From the NCBI RefSeq assembly GCF_933775445.1, contig NC_065877.1, forward strand, positions 15,438,001 through 15,502,000: a DNA stretch of 64,000 bases, written 5' to 3'. Under the pieces are notes generated by a model. The model was not told the origin of the DNA. It did not search any database and worked only from the letters and a program-made list of their open reading frames with translations. This document shows, piece by piece, positions 45,356 to 58,058 of this stretch; position 1 is the first letter of the stretch, and the number at the start of each line of letters is the position of its first letter. The DNA is from Argentina anserina (taxonomy: Eukaryota; Streptophyta; Magnoliopsida; Rosales; Rosaceae). Position numbers and translations under genes: made by a program.

Positions 45356-48318
45356 GGCGATCGAGCTTTTGTGTGGTACGGATGAGAGCGACGGGGGAGG
45401 GAGGGATGAAGAAGAGGTTTGGGAGGGTTTAAGAAAGTTTCTTGGTTTTTAAACCCACCGTTCCATCTCTAAAACCCTTTGCTTTTCGTACCATTAGGTT
45501 TATTCACACTCCACATTGTGAGTTCGACTCGTGAATAGTATTTCATTTGTGTTTATAAACAAAAATGAAAAAAGTGTTGCTAAATGTAACTTGCAAAAAA
45601 TTTCCACTTCCACACCATCTGTTTATCATTAATAAAAAAATGTTTTTCTCTCTGCCACCGCCCCTATGGTTTTGTGGCGGTGAGTATACATATTTTACCA
45701 AGCTTTCACTCTTGTATCTTGGCCAAATCATGGCAATAACGACTTGGTTCGCGGGTGCTTACATCTTAGAAGCTATGGTCTTCTGTTTTGGACTGATTCG
45801 ACAATTGCTAAGCCCTTTGGAAGCAATGTTGTCCAATCTGGGTTGGTTTTGCGGGTAGAGGCTCCGAGGTTTGGTGGTGGTGGTGTTTCTAAGCAAAGCG
45901 CATACTCCTTTCCGAAAGGAGGCAACCGATCTTAGTATCTAACGGTTAGTGGTGTTGGTTGTTTGATCATAATTCTCATATATTCTAATATCTTAAAATA
46001 TGGAATTTACTTATTCTATGTGTTAATTTAATTTAGACTAATTCATTTCCATGTTTTGTAGAATATCTTGACAATAAGAGAAAAATGTGAAATTCCGGCA
46101 ATTTTCCGAGCACCACCACTTTTAGCGGTACTATTATGGCGGAGCACCACCACTTTTGGTTGTGTCATGCATTATCACTCACTTTCTTCCATGATCACCA
46201 ATTTCCTCCTTTATCACATACTTCTTCCTTCATCACTCACTTCTTCTATAACCAACCACCTCACTCACTACACCATTATCTCTCGTTTTTCTCTACTTTT
46301 TCCACCACCATTCTCTTCTACAAAAACCTATATCATTACCATCTCCACCACCAACCAAGAGAAAGAGAGGAAGAAAACATTTCCATCTACCCATCTCATT
46401 CTAAAAACACCAAGTTTCATCACCTCATCATCCACTATTTTTCATACACCATCATCAATTAAGGAGGAAGAAGAGGAGTCTAGGATCATTTGAGGATCTC
46501 CATCACCACCTCCTTCATCACCACCATGTCAAGACCTCCATGAGTTCATCCACATCATCCTCAACTTGAGATTCACTAGTCACCTCTCTACTCTCTTTTT
46601 ACTTTTATGTTCATAAACATGTTGAAGCTTGTGTATTAGGTTATGAGTGAGTAGTTAGTTTGTTGGGGGGTGAAAGCCCTAACCAATCTTGTATGACATT
46701 GATATAAATATTTTGTTTGATGCACTTTTCATTAGCACTCTAATATGCTGGTTCAAAAGTTGAATATTCATGCTTAAACTTAATCAATTTGGGTATGATC
46801 GTTTGACATGACATGATGAATGATTAAGACTTGATTAACCTTAGTTGTTTGAAGCATGATAGCATATCAAATGTGCATGTTAGAGTTGTGAACTACAATC
46901 ACTTAGAGATAAGCATGGTTGGTTTGCATGATTTCTTCATCTCCAAACTTTATGCACTTAAGGTAATGCATTTGATACTTAACCGGATTCATATGCATGA
47001 CTTGAGTAGTTAAGTACTACACCCAAGAGGGGTTGCTGGATATCAACAAAGGAGATTGTCCCTTGTCATACCCGAGAGGGATACAAGGAGAGAAATTGGC
47101 TAATTAGAGTGACATCATTCAATTTAGTAACATCATTGTTCACAAGAGAAGCCCTAACTTCCATCCATTTCATCACATCTAGTTTAGCATAACATAGTTT
47201 ACATTTTAAGTGGTCATTTAGTTTTTAGAAATAACTCCACATCCGAAACAAATTTAAATCACTACACCATATTGCATATATCAACCATGAATTTGGGTTC
47301 ACTTGTGAGCCTTGATTTGTGACTTGTACATTTGCATATTCTTCTAGCATCCCTTAGATTCTCCTAGCTAGAGAGGGTTTTTCTAATCCCTTGGGTACGA
47401 CATCTCATACTCACATCTCACTACACTATAACTTGACTCTTATACTTGAGGGTGACCTTTGAGTCGACACTGAGACTGTTGAAGGGCCCATTTTGGATCA
47501 GAGATGATATCGGCGGAGGCACTCGACGAGTAATCAAAGACAATGGCTTGCTTGACGCTGCTGCTAGGCTATTTGGTGGAATGCCCACAACAATTTTCTC
47601 CTGGGCCATTTGGGCTTTGTTTTGCCTATTGTTTTAGGCCTTTTGGATCTGGGATGGGACTCTGACGAGATGGTGTTAAAGGTGCAACAAGTGGAAATTC
47701 AGCCTGTAGAATCGACGACAGAGATGGGAAACTTATCTAAACTTTATTAGTTGTTTTTTAATCTAACGGCAAGTCTAAGTTTGTGTGGTTGGTACCTTTT
47801 AATCTTTATTCTACATTAGTTTAGGCTTATCATTTAAAGTGTTATAAATGGTGCTGAAAAAGTAGGTGAGTCATGGTCATATTAGCTAGTTTCGTCTAGA
47901 CTTTAGGGTCAAGAAATCACTATTTAGGTCGGTCTCTAGGGGTGTGTTATCTTGATTCTGCATATTGAATATAATTGGTTGACCTTTTGATTAAAAAAAA
48001 TGTACCCAGCAAATTTTAAAGTGTACCTAACACTTCAATTTTACCACATATTTTCTTGCTTTGCCCCTTATTTACTATGCCCAACACATCTTCCGGAATA
48101 GTGGGTATGATATCGAGCACTCGTGATCTTTTCTATTCCACTAATTCCCAATTTGTATTTCAAGAGCAATACAAAGATCAAGAGCAAACGATTTTATTTA
48201 TGCTGATTATTAACTTCACATTAAATTAAAGAACAAAAGATTGTAATTAATTTCTAAATTCTTGTAAAACAAGAGAACCCTTCCATACAAGAAGAGTTAT
48301 TCCTCGTATGAGGTGTAA
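45356..48318. other. RPC2 promoter region and gene-free DNA
   Basis: The first 150 bp upstream of the RPC2 start contain aaaccc motifs (telo-box-like on the minus strand), common in promoters of plant translation and growth genes; no clear TATA box is present. Beyond that, 45560-45930 and 46070-46490 hold open frames without recognisable domains. The second of these is low-complexity His/Ser/Thr-rich sequence from cacc repeats. The stretch 46620-47460 reads like degenerate retrotransposon DNA, but I found no LTR pair or protein domain. Confidence 0.35.
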
Positions 48319-48488
48319 GTGCACGTTTAGTTGTTAGGACTAAAGGGTCTTGTGTTAAATAAGGATTTTTAACTAGTTTGGCCTGTGTTTGGTGATAAGG
48401 AGTAAATGACCTTGGATAAAACCGATTTTCATTTTCAACCTCCTTAGACATTGTTATCTTGGGTACGCCAAATGAAGATCTTTAGCCA

Positions 48489-48535
48489 ACACACACACAC
48501 ACACACACACTCCCTCGCCCCCCCCCCCCCCCCCC
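48489..48535. repeat. (AC)n and poly-C tract
   Basis: About 11 AC units, a short spacer and a run of 18 C (48518-48535). The exact C count may be an assembly estimate. Confidence 0.85.
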
Positions 48536-48661
48536 TATCCTCTCCCCCCATCTTTCCTCAATCTTCTTATTTTCTTCTGCCTTCGAATTCTTGTCCGCAT
48601 TGTTTCAAGAGTGAATTTATGGGTTTCATACAAGCAACATCAGAATTGAATATTTGGGTAC

Positions 48662-48790
48662 TGCATATGGGATGATTTTGTGAAATTGGATTTTGGTTAT
48701 TTCATAGATGAACTCAAAAATTGAATATCTAGGATGATTTTGTGGAATTGCGTATTGGGTATTTCATGGATGAACTCAAAAATATGATTT
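48662..48790. repeat. Tandem duplication of about 60 bp
   Basis: The segment ggatgattttgtgaaattgg...atttcatagatgaactcaaaaa is followed by a second copy ggatgattttgtggaattgc...atttcatggatgaactcaaaaa. It lies inside the TIR element. Confidence 0.8.
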
Positions 48791-49207
48791 TGATTATAGG
48801 TGTCAGGTGTTGTACTTATGGGATCTGGGTATTATGAATGGGGTAAGAGTGATGAAGGTAGAAACAATACAAAGACAATATTGAATGATCATGTTGTGGA
48901 CTTGTGGTCGTGTGATTGGTGCTTCAAATTTTATGGGTTGTAGACTTTTTTTCATAAAGACATATTTGGATTTTGTATTAATTTCATGGGTATCCTTGTT
49001 TTGAAGATTATGTTATGGGTTTTTTTCCCTTGTTCTGGGTTATTGATGTTTACATGATTGGCGCAATGGGTTTTGTTCTCACTATTCTACCTTATACTCC
49101 TCACCAAACATAGTTCAGATTAGTGTTAGGTAAGGATACTCAAATGAGATTACCCTAAGTCTTAATATTAGAGTGACTCAGAATAATCCTAGCTACCAAA
49201 CGTGCAC

Positions 49208-50760
49208 TAAGAGTACGTGCTCGAATTCTTTAACCCACCATTGACCACAATTCTTATTCTCCATCTTTATCATTCTAGGTCCATCATCTTGATTCTTATT
49301 TCTTCTTAACTCAAGTACCTAACATATATTTATATTGTTTATAAGAGAATTTCGTAATTGTCTCATCTTCTTATGCATGTTCATACGTCATACAACTGAT
49401 CTTGATTCTAGAATAATTATTATGGAGGAGATTCTCACGAAGGTAGGAACTATAGTTTAATTCGCAATTCATCTTTTTAGTCAAATAGGAGTAAAATGGT
49501 AAAAATAATTATACTAAGTACACAAAGAAATTTACTCGATATATAGCAACACCCTAATGAAAATTCATTTTGGTTTGGGATTTTGAGAGGTTTTTCCATT
49601 TTAGGGAAAATTGTATATGTTCTATGGGTAATATCTCATACATTGGCAAAAACGGATGCCACCCATTGTTAAGTAGGAGAGACTCCAATGCAATCTCTTA
49701 TATTTGGTTAAGCGGAAGGTAATTTTTGGTGCAAGCTCGAAAAGTCATTAATCGAAAAGAAACAAATTATTGAAATCAAAGTCAAAAAAGGTGGACAACT
49801 TATAAAAAACTAATGTGCAAAACAAAATGAAGTATCTACCCTAGAAAGTAAATAGCCTACACAACTATATGAGGCGTTGGAAACAATTCGACTTAAGACC
49901 AAGTGACCTACTAGTGTACCTTTGTCTAAAAAAACTTAGACAAAGATCCTTATTAAAGAGTATAGGCATCGGTCACCCTTACAAGAAGCCTAATACACAC
50001 GAAAAGAGAAGAAGAAAGGTAGAGACCCAACAGCCCAGCCAATTGAATGGCCCAGATTGGTGCAACCAATTAGATAAGGCTTAGGGGCTCATCCCTTCCT
50101 CTCTTTCTCACCTAGATTAGTCATGGGATTTACTTACCAGATGAGCTACCTATCACTTATTTAGTCTAGTGGTTTTCAAAATGAAAACCCATAGTGTATC
50201 TCGTGACTATTGCAAGTGCCACCGATCTATTAAGAGCAAATGCACTACAGACTTTTTGGACGGGCATGACCACATAAAAAGGCAAAAATATAGACACGAG
50301 AAAAAAAACAGGGCATGCACCAAGAGTTTTTTGCCCAACCTATACCTTGATCGTCTAAACCCAAAGGCAATCCTTGACTGCTCCTTTGAACGACCAAGTG
50401 TTGGGGCCTACGGATTTCAAATCTTACATGTTCCACTTGCATGGATATGATTGAAGAGAAACAACTTAATTCCTTATCTAATTAAATTGTAAATTTGTTC
50501 TATAGTTATTGACTTTTATTACTTGCCTTTTATGGGTGCATGAAGAAGTGAGTGTCAAAGTTGGAGGGCAAGACTCTTCCTTTTGCATGTGTCAATGGCT
50601 TATATGGGTACATTTGCTCAAGCCAATGGAGCCTCCTCTCGTATCTTGTCTGCAAACCGCTTATGCCTTTCCGCTCCTAATTGACACTGAAATCAACAAC
50701 TACAGTCACACGTCATGACCCTCACCACCAACTAGCACCACTAGTACCTTCAAAAGCTAA
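49208..50760. other. Gene-free DNA
   Basis: AT-rich; open frames at 49869-50084 and 50169-50450 (plus) have no recognisable domains. Nothing else is supported. Confidence 0.4.
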
Positions 50761-52309
50761 GAGCAAGTCCACCCGTCCAAAAAAATCATCACCCAGGTTA
50801 TTAGCCACATATGCTTGATAACCCAGCCCAACATTTGCTCCTTCCACCCGTTAAAACCTCCACCACTTTTATCAGCCCAGGTCTTCCCACTAGGTGATAG
50901 TGTGATACCCACAACCCAGGTCTTCACTTTTTATAACCCAGGTGGTCATAGGCCAACTTAGCCTCAACCCAAATATGGGCAGAATAATTTTTTTCAAAGA
51001 TGCATGCCAATGATACATGTTGAACAACAATGGTCTCTTTCAATTTTTTGAACCAACGGTTCTCTTATATGAGCCATTGATTTCTATTAAAATGCAATCC
51101 AATGGTGGTTAATTATGGAGAAGTAACCGCTAAAGGTTATAATGGTAATAAATTATTTTTCTTTGAATAAATTCCAACGGTAGTTTTATTAGTCTCGAAA
51201 AAATTATTTGGAAAAAAATCCAAACTTTCCTATAAATACCTAACACTTACTTTATATTTTTCATCACCACAAATTTGTGTTCTATAGTTTCATAACAACT
51301 TTTATCTCCTTCTCCTCTAGCTTTCTACGTCCCACACACCCAAAATTCTTAGTATCATAGCCCATATTTCATATCCTTCTCAAATATTTTACAACTCTCA
51401 TTCTCTCTTCAATGGATGATCTATGGGAACACATCCACAAGTGTCAAGAAGAAAATGATGAAGAAATGATGGCTACCAATACCATTATTGCAATGGAAAT
51501 TACTCACCATGAAGCAGAAAATCAACCTCGTGGTCACAATTCTCATCCAGGTCATAGGCTAAACCAACCTCAAGAAAGTGAAGATCGAGGCAAAGGTATG
51601 CTCGAAGACAACTTAATTAACCGTTCAATTTTTCAAGATAAGGAATTCCAAGTTCGCTACATGATGAGTCATCGGGTTTTCAACCGTATACGTGGCGACT
51701 TGTGCAACTATGATCAATATTTGTACAAAAATCAAATGCCACTAAGAAAGTCGGTCTACTTCCAGAGAAAAAGTTAACATCTTCTTTACGAATGCTTGCA
51801 TACGGTATTGGGGCAGATCAATGCACCAAATATTGTCGCATAGCAAAATCGACCTTAATCGAGAGTCTTCAGTGGTTTACAAGGGGGATTGTTGCTATGT
51901 ACTCAAAAAAGTACCTTCAAGCTACTACTCCATCAAATCTTAGAAGACTTCTAGCTAAAAGTGAAAGGAGAGGTTTTCCTGGGATGACAATGGAAGAATT
52001 GTCTAGCTAGTTGGGCTGGTGAGTTTAGTGGTAGAAAACACATCCCCAATATAATTCTTGAAGCGGTCGCATCGTATAACACTTGGATATGTCACACGTT
52101 CTTTGGAATGACTGGGTCATAATGACATCGATGTCCTAACGAAGTCTCCGTTGTTTGAGCTTACTACCGGTCGAGCACCTGAGGTCCGTATTGAAGTGAA
52201 TGACAGAGTTCACAAATTAGGGTATTATCTCGCTAACGAAATCTTTCCTAGGTGGGCGACTTTTGTAAATGCAATTCCACATCCCACATGACCTAAGAAT
52301 TTTATAATT

Positions 52310-52858
52310 TAGGGCTGGGCATAAACCGATTGTAAATGGATAAACCGACCGAACCGAATATATGGCTTGGCGACCGAAGCGATTTCAAATGGATTGGAAA
52401 ATGGATTCAAGAAGTCTAAAACCGAAATGAAATGGTTCGAAAATGGTTTCATAGGTTGAACTGACCCGTTTATAAACCGAACAGAACGAATTAAATTTTA
52501 TGTATTAAAAAAAATTCATTATAAGTTAATAAATATATTGTTTTCATATAAAATAACAAGAATTAAGTTTGGCGCACTGGTTCCTTGCCATTCTCTACAC
52601 CTAAGAGGTAAGGGTTTCGACTCCCACCTCAAGCAAATTTTAAATTTTTTGCAATTGGGTCGAATTATCAGCCCATTTACAATGAATTTTGTTAAAGCCA
52701 TAACCGAACCCGACCCGATTCAAAATTCGGTCAAACCAAAATTTTCGGCCAAACTCATTCAAATACGGTTTCAGCTTTTGTTTTGGCCCAACCGATTGGG
52801 TCAGTTTCGAAAATGGTTTGGGCCAAAAACCGAACCGGACCGACTTTGCGCAACCCTA
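52310..52858 (+). mobile_element. Non-autonomous hAT element inserted in the Harbinger transposase
   Basis: 549 bp between exact 8-bp target duplications ttataatt (52302-52309 and 52859-52866), the hAT hallmark. Terminal repeats are tagggctgggca on the left and tagggttgcgca (reverse complement) on the right. Both ends are rich in aaccgaaccg motifs. No transposase. A tRNA-like stretch occupies about 52568-52638. Removing the insert and one duplication restores continuity of the surrounding transposase sequence. It shares its terminus and composition with the decayed element at 9700-10264. Confidence 0.9.
52568..52638 (+). other. tRNA-like segment inside the hAT element
   Basis: ttggcgcactgg resembles a Pol III A-box with one mismatch, and gggtttcgactccc, 38 nt on, resembles a B-box with one inserted base. 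There is no matched acceptor stem and no CCA-proximal structure visible, so it is a relic and not a tRNA gene. Confidence 0.4.
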
Positions 52859-53602
52859 TTATAATTCGCAAAGGCTTAAGAGGGGTATAGAAAAGATGTG
52901 GAGATGTGTTTTGGTATTTTGCAGTCACAATTTAGGGTTGTTAGGGGAGCTGCTCACGTATGGGATAAAGAGGACATTTGTTACACCATGTTGACTTGTG
53001 TTATCTTTCACATCATGATAGTTGAGGATGAACGCCCTGAAGATAGCAAAGACGTCTTAAAATCTAATGAAGAAGAGGAAAATGTTATGAGGCCCAAGAT
53101 AGCCGAAGTTTGGAAAAGACCAACTTGTCAAAATTTTGATCTAGTTGGTAGAGATGGTCATAATTTCAACAAATTTATGGAGCAGTACAATGCAAGTAGA
53201 TATCGGTATGAGCACACCAACCTTTAAAAAGATCTCATAGAGCATTTGTGGCAAGTTCAAGGGAAATTGAAATCTAGATTGTGTTTTTCTACAATTTAAA
53301 TAATTGTTTTTTTCATTAGATATATATAATTTTCAATTAAATGTCACATAATAAAAGAAATGAATTTCAATATTTCATACTAATTTTATACATTTACAAT
53401 CATTATTGACCTTTTTTAGTCTTATTAAAATCATTAAAACATATTATAAATTGTAATATACAGTCACTGTCAAGTGGCAACCGAGAAACAAAAACCAACA
53501 GGTGGAACAGTTGTCTAGTCAGCATGACCCAGAGTGACTCAAGTCACACTAATAACCCAGGTCATAACCCCCACGATAACCCAATGGGTGAACTCGCTCT
53601 AA

Positions 53603-54541
53603 GCGAGACTTACAGTTAAAAATATAGACGTTCCCCCAAAATTAGAAAGCAGAAATATTGAAACCACCTCCACTCCTCTGATAATGAAACACTCTGAACT
53701 GCTCTCTTACCATCCGTAGTAGCTGATATCGAAAGAGATAATCAAAGGAGGTGTGTTGAACCTTCTATAGCTTTTGAATCGTCCAACAGAGGTGATCAAC
53801 CATGTTGTATATACGTACTCCACGATCTTGAGTCTATGCATGAATGAAGGCTTTCATCATACTCTTCCATTAAATTTACTCTTCCCCATCAAAAGGAGGA
53901 CGAACTATGCTACACTTTAGTTGTACTGGTAAATATTATGCCAATGAGAGTTGAATTTATGACCTTTGCGTTAAATTACTTGACCCGCCACGCTACTGGT
54001 GCTCAATAAAATTGCTTGAGTTTCAAATTTTCGTGCAACGAATATTGTGTTCGAGGCGTTAAATACCTATTTGGGTTTTCCCTTAATTTAACGTAAATTT
54101 TTCTAAACTTTTTTTGCTGATGAAAGTAAGGCTTGTACCTCGATGTTAGAAAATTTTAACTACCTAGCTTGGATTTCATGCCCATACATATCATCATGGT
54201 TAATTGAGGTCCGTTGACTTCTTTGTCCTTTGGTCAGACAAAAGTTTGAATACGTATATATTTACATCATTACTATATCCAATTAGAAGTATTATCACCC
54301 TATTCACTGCAAGGTTGGGGTCTACGAAAATATGGATGTCGCGTCTACCGACTTTTGCATGCATTTATCAAATTTCTCTCATTTTTGGGAAAATGCGCAT
54401 TACATTGTGACTATCTTCATTTAAAGAATGAGGTTACGAAAACTATATTAGTACATGCTTATAAAGATGTAAATTAATGTAGAAGCCTTTATAATCGAGT
54501 TACAATTGCTATAAACATAACCTACAAGTCTTAGTATCTTT
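53603..54541. other. Gene-free DNA
   Basis: AT-rich DNA between the Harbinger element and the LTR element. I see no coding region or repeat structure. Confidence 0.45.
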
Positions 54542-54999
54542 TGTAAGACTTCATGAAACTAGACATCAACATTTTGTTACAAGTTGATATATGTAAAAGA
54601 GTTTTAGAGTTCAATATATAACATCATTGAATTAAATAAAGTTTGTAATCGAAAATAGCTTTATTAATGCAATATGTTTTTGAATTTATATTCAAATGTG
54701 TATGGTTAATATAAAGTAATACATCATATTATATGAGGGTGTTATAGACATTTTCCTTGATGGAAGGAACTGTCATAACTACTATTCTGATATAAAGGGT
54801 TACATTCATTGATCGCTGCTAGAACACTAATTCTCTTCTTCATTCTTGTCTCATCACAAACTGAGAGATAAAGAGTATATCTAGGAGAAGAACAATGATT
54901 AGCCAATAACCTGTGTATTAGGATAGATGTCAGTATTTCATTTATATGTACTCATTCTGAGATTGTCATAAACTCTCACTTTAGTACATATATCTAACA
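54542..54999 (+). repeat. Left LTR of the non-coding element
   Basis: 458 bp, TG...CA ends. It contains gatataaaggg near 54789, a possible promoter. Confidence 0.92.
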
Positions 55000-55001
55000 A
55001 T

Positions 55002-55013
55002 TGGTATCAGAGC
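55002..55013 (+). other. Primer-binding site (initiator Met tRNA)
   Basis: tggtatcagagc is an exact match to the complement of the initiator-Met tRNA 3' end, starting 2 nt after the left LTR. Confidence 0.92.
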
Positions 55014-56848
55014 GCACTATCTTCAGATGGGTTACATATTACTGATATGCAAACAAGTTTTTTTTTGAAACGATTCTGGGAACGATGTTCCACATACAGT
55101 TATCTATCCATGGTCATGTCATCAATCCAAAACTAAAATATGTTGTCGATCGGGAAGTTGTAACTACCTGATATTTGATCGATGATGAAAAGAATACTTC
55201 AGATGGCTTGTTCAGATTTCTAAACGTTTCTTCTCCATGCACGCTGCACTAAGCGCACGGATCCCCTCCGATCAATTGGGCTCTCTTCCAGACTCCAACC
55301 TCCACCGCTTGCCATCAAGAAGACACCTGATATCAACTCTCAGACCATCGACGACGCCGGTGTTATGTCTCCATTTTTTGGCATGTCGATCAATATTGCT
55401 TTTCTTGGGGATTCTTAATTTCTTATAGTGTGGATTGCTATTGGAGGGTGTAGTTCTTGGGTTGCTATAATATACCCAATTTTCGATCGAATATGGCGAA
55501 GAAATTTGCACACTCTCATCCTTGAGTTCTCCTTGTTTAGTTTCATCTATAAGGGGAATGTGTTTTGATAGTGCTCGGAAGGTGTTTGTGTTAATGGCTG
55601 AGTGGGGGTGTTTTTGGTGATGATGATAATGATTGCCGAGTCATTGTGAATCATATGTTTTGACTTGTAGAGGCTGCGATCAACTATGAGTTTTTCACTA
55701 TTAAGCTAAGTCCACCCATCTCTCCTTTCTTTTATTTATTTTTTTTAGGCTGTTATGATCTGAGTTATGGTTTGGAACTTTGTATTCTGCTAAAATGATT
55801 GGCTTTAGTGATCTTAGATTCTTAGTAGACATTTATATATGCGCTACATATTAATTTCATCCAATCATGATGCATTGATGAAGGTTAATCAATCGAAATA
55901 TGAAGAGATTTTTTACTGCAATGTCACTCTGTTATTTGTGGAGGATGTGTAAACCATATCATAACTTGATAAGATTTGGTCTGAGATATATCATGTATGT
56001 TAGGCTCATATATCAATACTTGTTATATGAATGATGAAATCATTTCTTTTGTTTATTCTTGATTTTAGTAAAATGAAGGATCATGCACAAAAGCATTTAA
56101 AGCAATAATCTGGCCACTTGGTGTTGCTGAATTTTTGCTTTCACATGAATTATTTTTTGCTGGTTTGATATTTTTTAGACAGTACATGATTGTAGTTTAG
56201 CATTTTGGGTTGTTTTCTGAACAATATAACGATCAAAGTTCAACCTTGTCCATCAATCTATAAATGAAGTAATGCTAGATCATGTAGTGAATATTTGGCT
56301 TTGGTTTACACCAATGCTTTTTAATTCGGAGCTGATCTGGTTTCGTTCAGATCTAAAGTTAGTAATTGTACATTCAAATATTGGATATAGTTTGCTGGAT
56401 TTGTTTGCCTATATTGAGCAATGGTGATTTGTAATGCTAGTTAATAAGATGCATGAAATAATTTGCAGGATTTTCAAATAATTGAATTCAGTTTTTATCA
56501 TTTTGTGTTGCTCATATGTTATACATATATATTAATTATATAAGTGGGTATTAATTATACAAATTGATGCAGGACAAATGAATTGTTCATCCAACTACGT
56601 GTATGATGTATCTAATGCAAGAACAATTCATTTAGAGAATGAGTTATTGGGAAATTTTTGGATGCATTTGTATAAATTAGATCAGCAATGACCAATTTGA
56701 TAAAGGCAAGGAAATCATTGCTATGAGTTTTTCTCCAGGGAAGCCTATCAAAGGAAGTGGCAACGCCTTAAATATGCATGAATCTTCAAACTAAGGTGTC
56801 TCTTCACCTTATTAATAAATTGTTTGGAAATAAGCAAATCTTATAAAA

Positions 56849-56935
56849 CCGATATATTCCCGATATATATCGATATATCCCCGATATATCGGAGATATAT
56901 CGTTTTACCTCTCGACCGATACCGATAAGCGATAT
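56849..56935. repeat. Cluster of cgatatatc motifs
   Basis: Seven or so overlapping copies of gatatat/cgatatatcg-like motifs, several palindromic (ccgatatatcgg), lie within 87 bp inside the non-coding LTR element. Purpose unknown. Confidence 0.7.
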
Positions 56936-57932
56936 TTAGACTATTGTTTGAGGTTATGAACTTCAAATTTAATTTGAGTATTAATTTCCAAAGAAGTTTT
57001 TATCAAACGTTTGGTTTCATGATCTCGTATATATTAGTTGAATGAACATTCAGAAATATTAGAGATGAGTACTCCACACAATAGAGAGTTCTTTCTACTT
57101 TTATTTACATAAAGTTGCAGTAAAATGACATTCAATATGAATTTCATTTGTTTTAAGACATTACAAATATTCTAGTATCATGATAAACTAGAATATTCAC
57201 TTATCAACTTCAGTGTTCCATCAATACTATTTTCAGTGAGCATAATTTAGAATGAACAGTTGAATGAATCAAGTTTTAAATAGAATGATAACACTGAATT
57301 GTTGTGTATATATGAATCATGATTTCTTTTATTGCACACGTATCGTTATTCTACATTGAGTTACATGGTGATAAAATAATGGAGACAATACAGTGAATTC
57401 AATGTTTTAATTCAATATATATTTTTGATTTCAGAAAAGAATTAATCTTCATTTTCTTGAAACAATATGTTCTAGCTAATTGTTGATGTTAGTTATACTT
57501 GTTTCATCAGTTGGTTTAGATTATTCTGTCAATGTTTGGTCAAATTTTCTTGTTCAAGCAAATAATAAAAACAGGGGGAAAATATACATGTGTGTGTTTT
57601 TATTATTCTAGTTATATTTTCTTGAAGGACTTGAACTTGACTGTCTCTATTTAGAGTTATCTGTTATGTGTTTTTGCACTTTTGTAAAGTTAAATTACTA
57701 TGTATTATACTCTTATACTGTTTTTCAATCAAGAAATATAATAGTGAGGATCAGTGGGAGTATACTTCTAGACTTCTAGTAGTTCTAACTTACAAGGTTT
57801 AGAGTTTTGTTCATATCTAAGTAGCATTTTATTCATTATCTTCGTGACTTCATTTGCTTGAAAGTTCATAACACTATTATTAAAGATATGCAGATTTGGA
57901 AAGTATTATCAATTGCTAGGTTAACTATGTTT

Positions 57933-58058
57933 ATTATGCTGCCAAAGTAGCTGTGTATACAAAGTTATATGCAAACTAAAGATGTTTATTTCTTGTATTA
58001 CATTATGCTGCCAAAGTAACCGTGTATACAAAGTTATATTCAAACTAAAAATGTTTTC
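57933..58058. repeat. Tandem duplication of about 69 bp
   Basis: attatgctgccaaagtag...gtgtatacaaagttatatgc at 57933 recurs with a few changes at 58002. It lies within the non-coding LTR element. Confidence 0.85.

Larger units (their letters stand above)
48319..49207. mobile_element. Non-coding TIR element with TAA target duplication (Tourist/PIF-like)
   Basis: The left end gtgcacgtttagttgttagga (inside the reported 889 bp) pairs with the right end, whose reverse complement is gtgcacgtttggtagctagg. A TAA flanks both sides (48316-48318, 49208-49210). A second inner inverted pair (tgtttggtgataaggagta near 48388 and tactcctcaccaaaca near 49096) extends the symmetry. There is no transposase, so it would be a non-autonomous element if real. 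The interior carries an AC array, a C run and a 60-bp tandem duplication. Confidence 0.6.
51412..53226 (+). pseudogene. PIF/Harbinger transposase (HARBI1/ALP1-like), broken
   Basis: Recognised from MLAYGIGADQCTKYCRIAKST, ERRGFPGM, FGILQSQFRVVRG and VEDERPED (each quoted in part), all standard blocks of plant Harbinger transposases. Breaks seen: a frame change near 51730; loss of the segment that holds the first catalytic Asp (normally GSIDCMHW) between 51984 and 51990; further shifts near 52120 after FFGMTGS; and a 549-bp hAT insertion at 52310. The region of the second Asp (HNDIDVL in another frame) and of the final Glu (KDVEMCFG) is still visible. The start at 51412 (MDDLWEH) is the first Met of the upstream frame. 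It cannot encode an active enzyme. Confidence 0.88.
50761..53599 (+). mobile_element. PIF/Harbinger DNA transposon carrying a nested hAT element
   Basis: The ends are inverted repeats: gagcaagtccacccgt on the left, and gagcgagttcacccat as the reverse complement of the right end. Both are flanked by TAA (50758-50760 and 53600-53602), the usual 3-bp PIF/Harbinger duplication. Just inside each end lies a further inverted pair containing acccaggttattag (left) and the reverse complement of ctaataacccaggt (right). It encodes one DDE transposase-like frame, now broken. A separate Myb-like ORF1 was not seen. Length is 2,839 bp including the 549-bp hAT insertion. Confidence 0.88.

Noticed and set aside
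45565..45935. Open frames of 63-97 aa upstream of RPC2
   Set aside because: No recognisable domain, and the region looks like degenerate intergenic DNA.
46068..46493. 141-aa frame rich in Ser, Thr and His, with a second overlapping frame
   Set aside because: It arises from cacc/tcatc low-complexity sequence; two frames are open at once, which points to composition and not coding.
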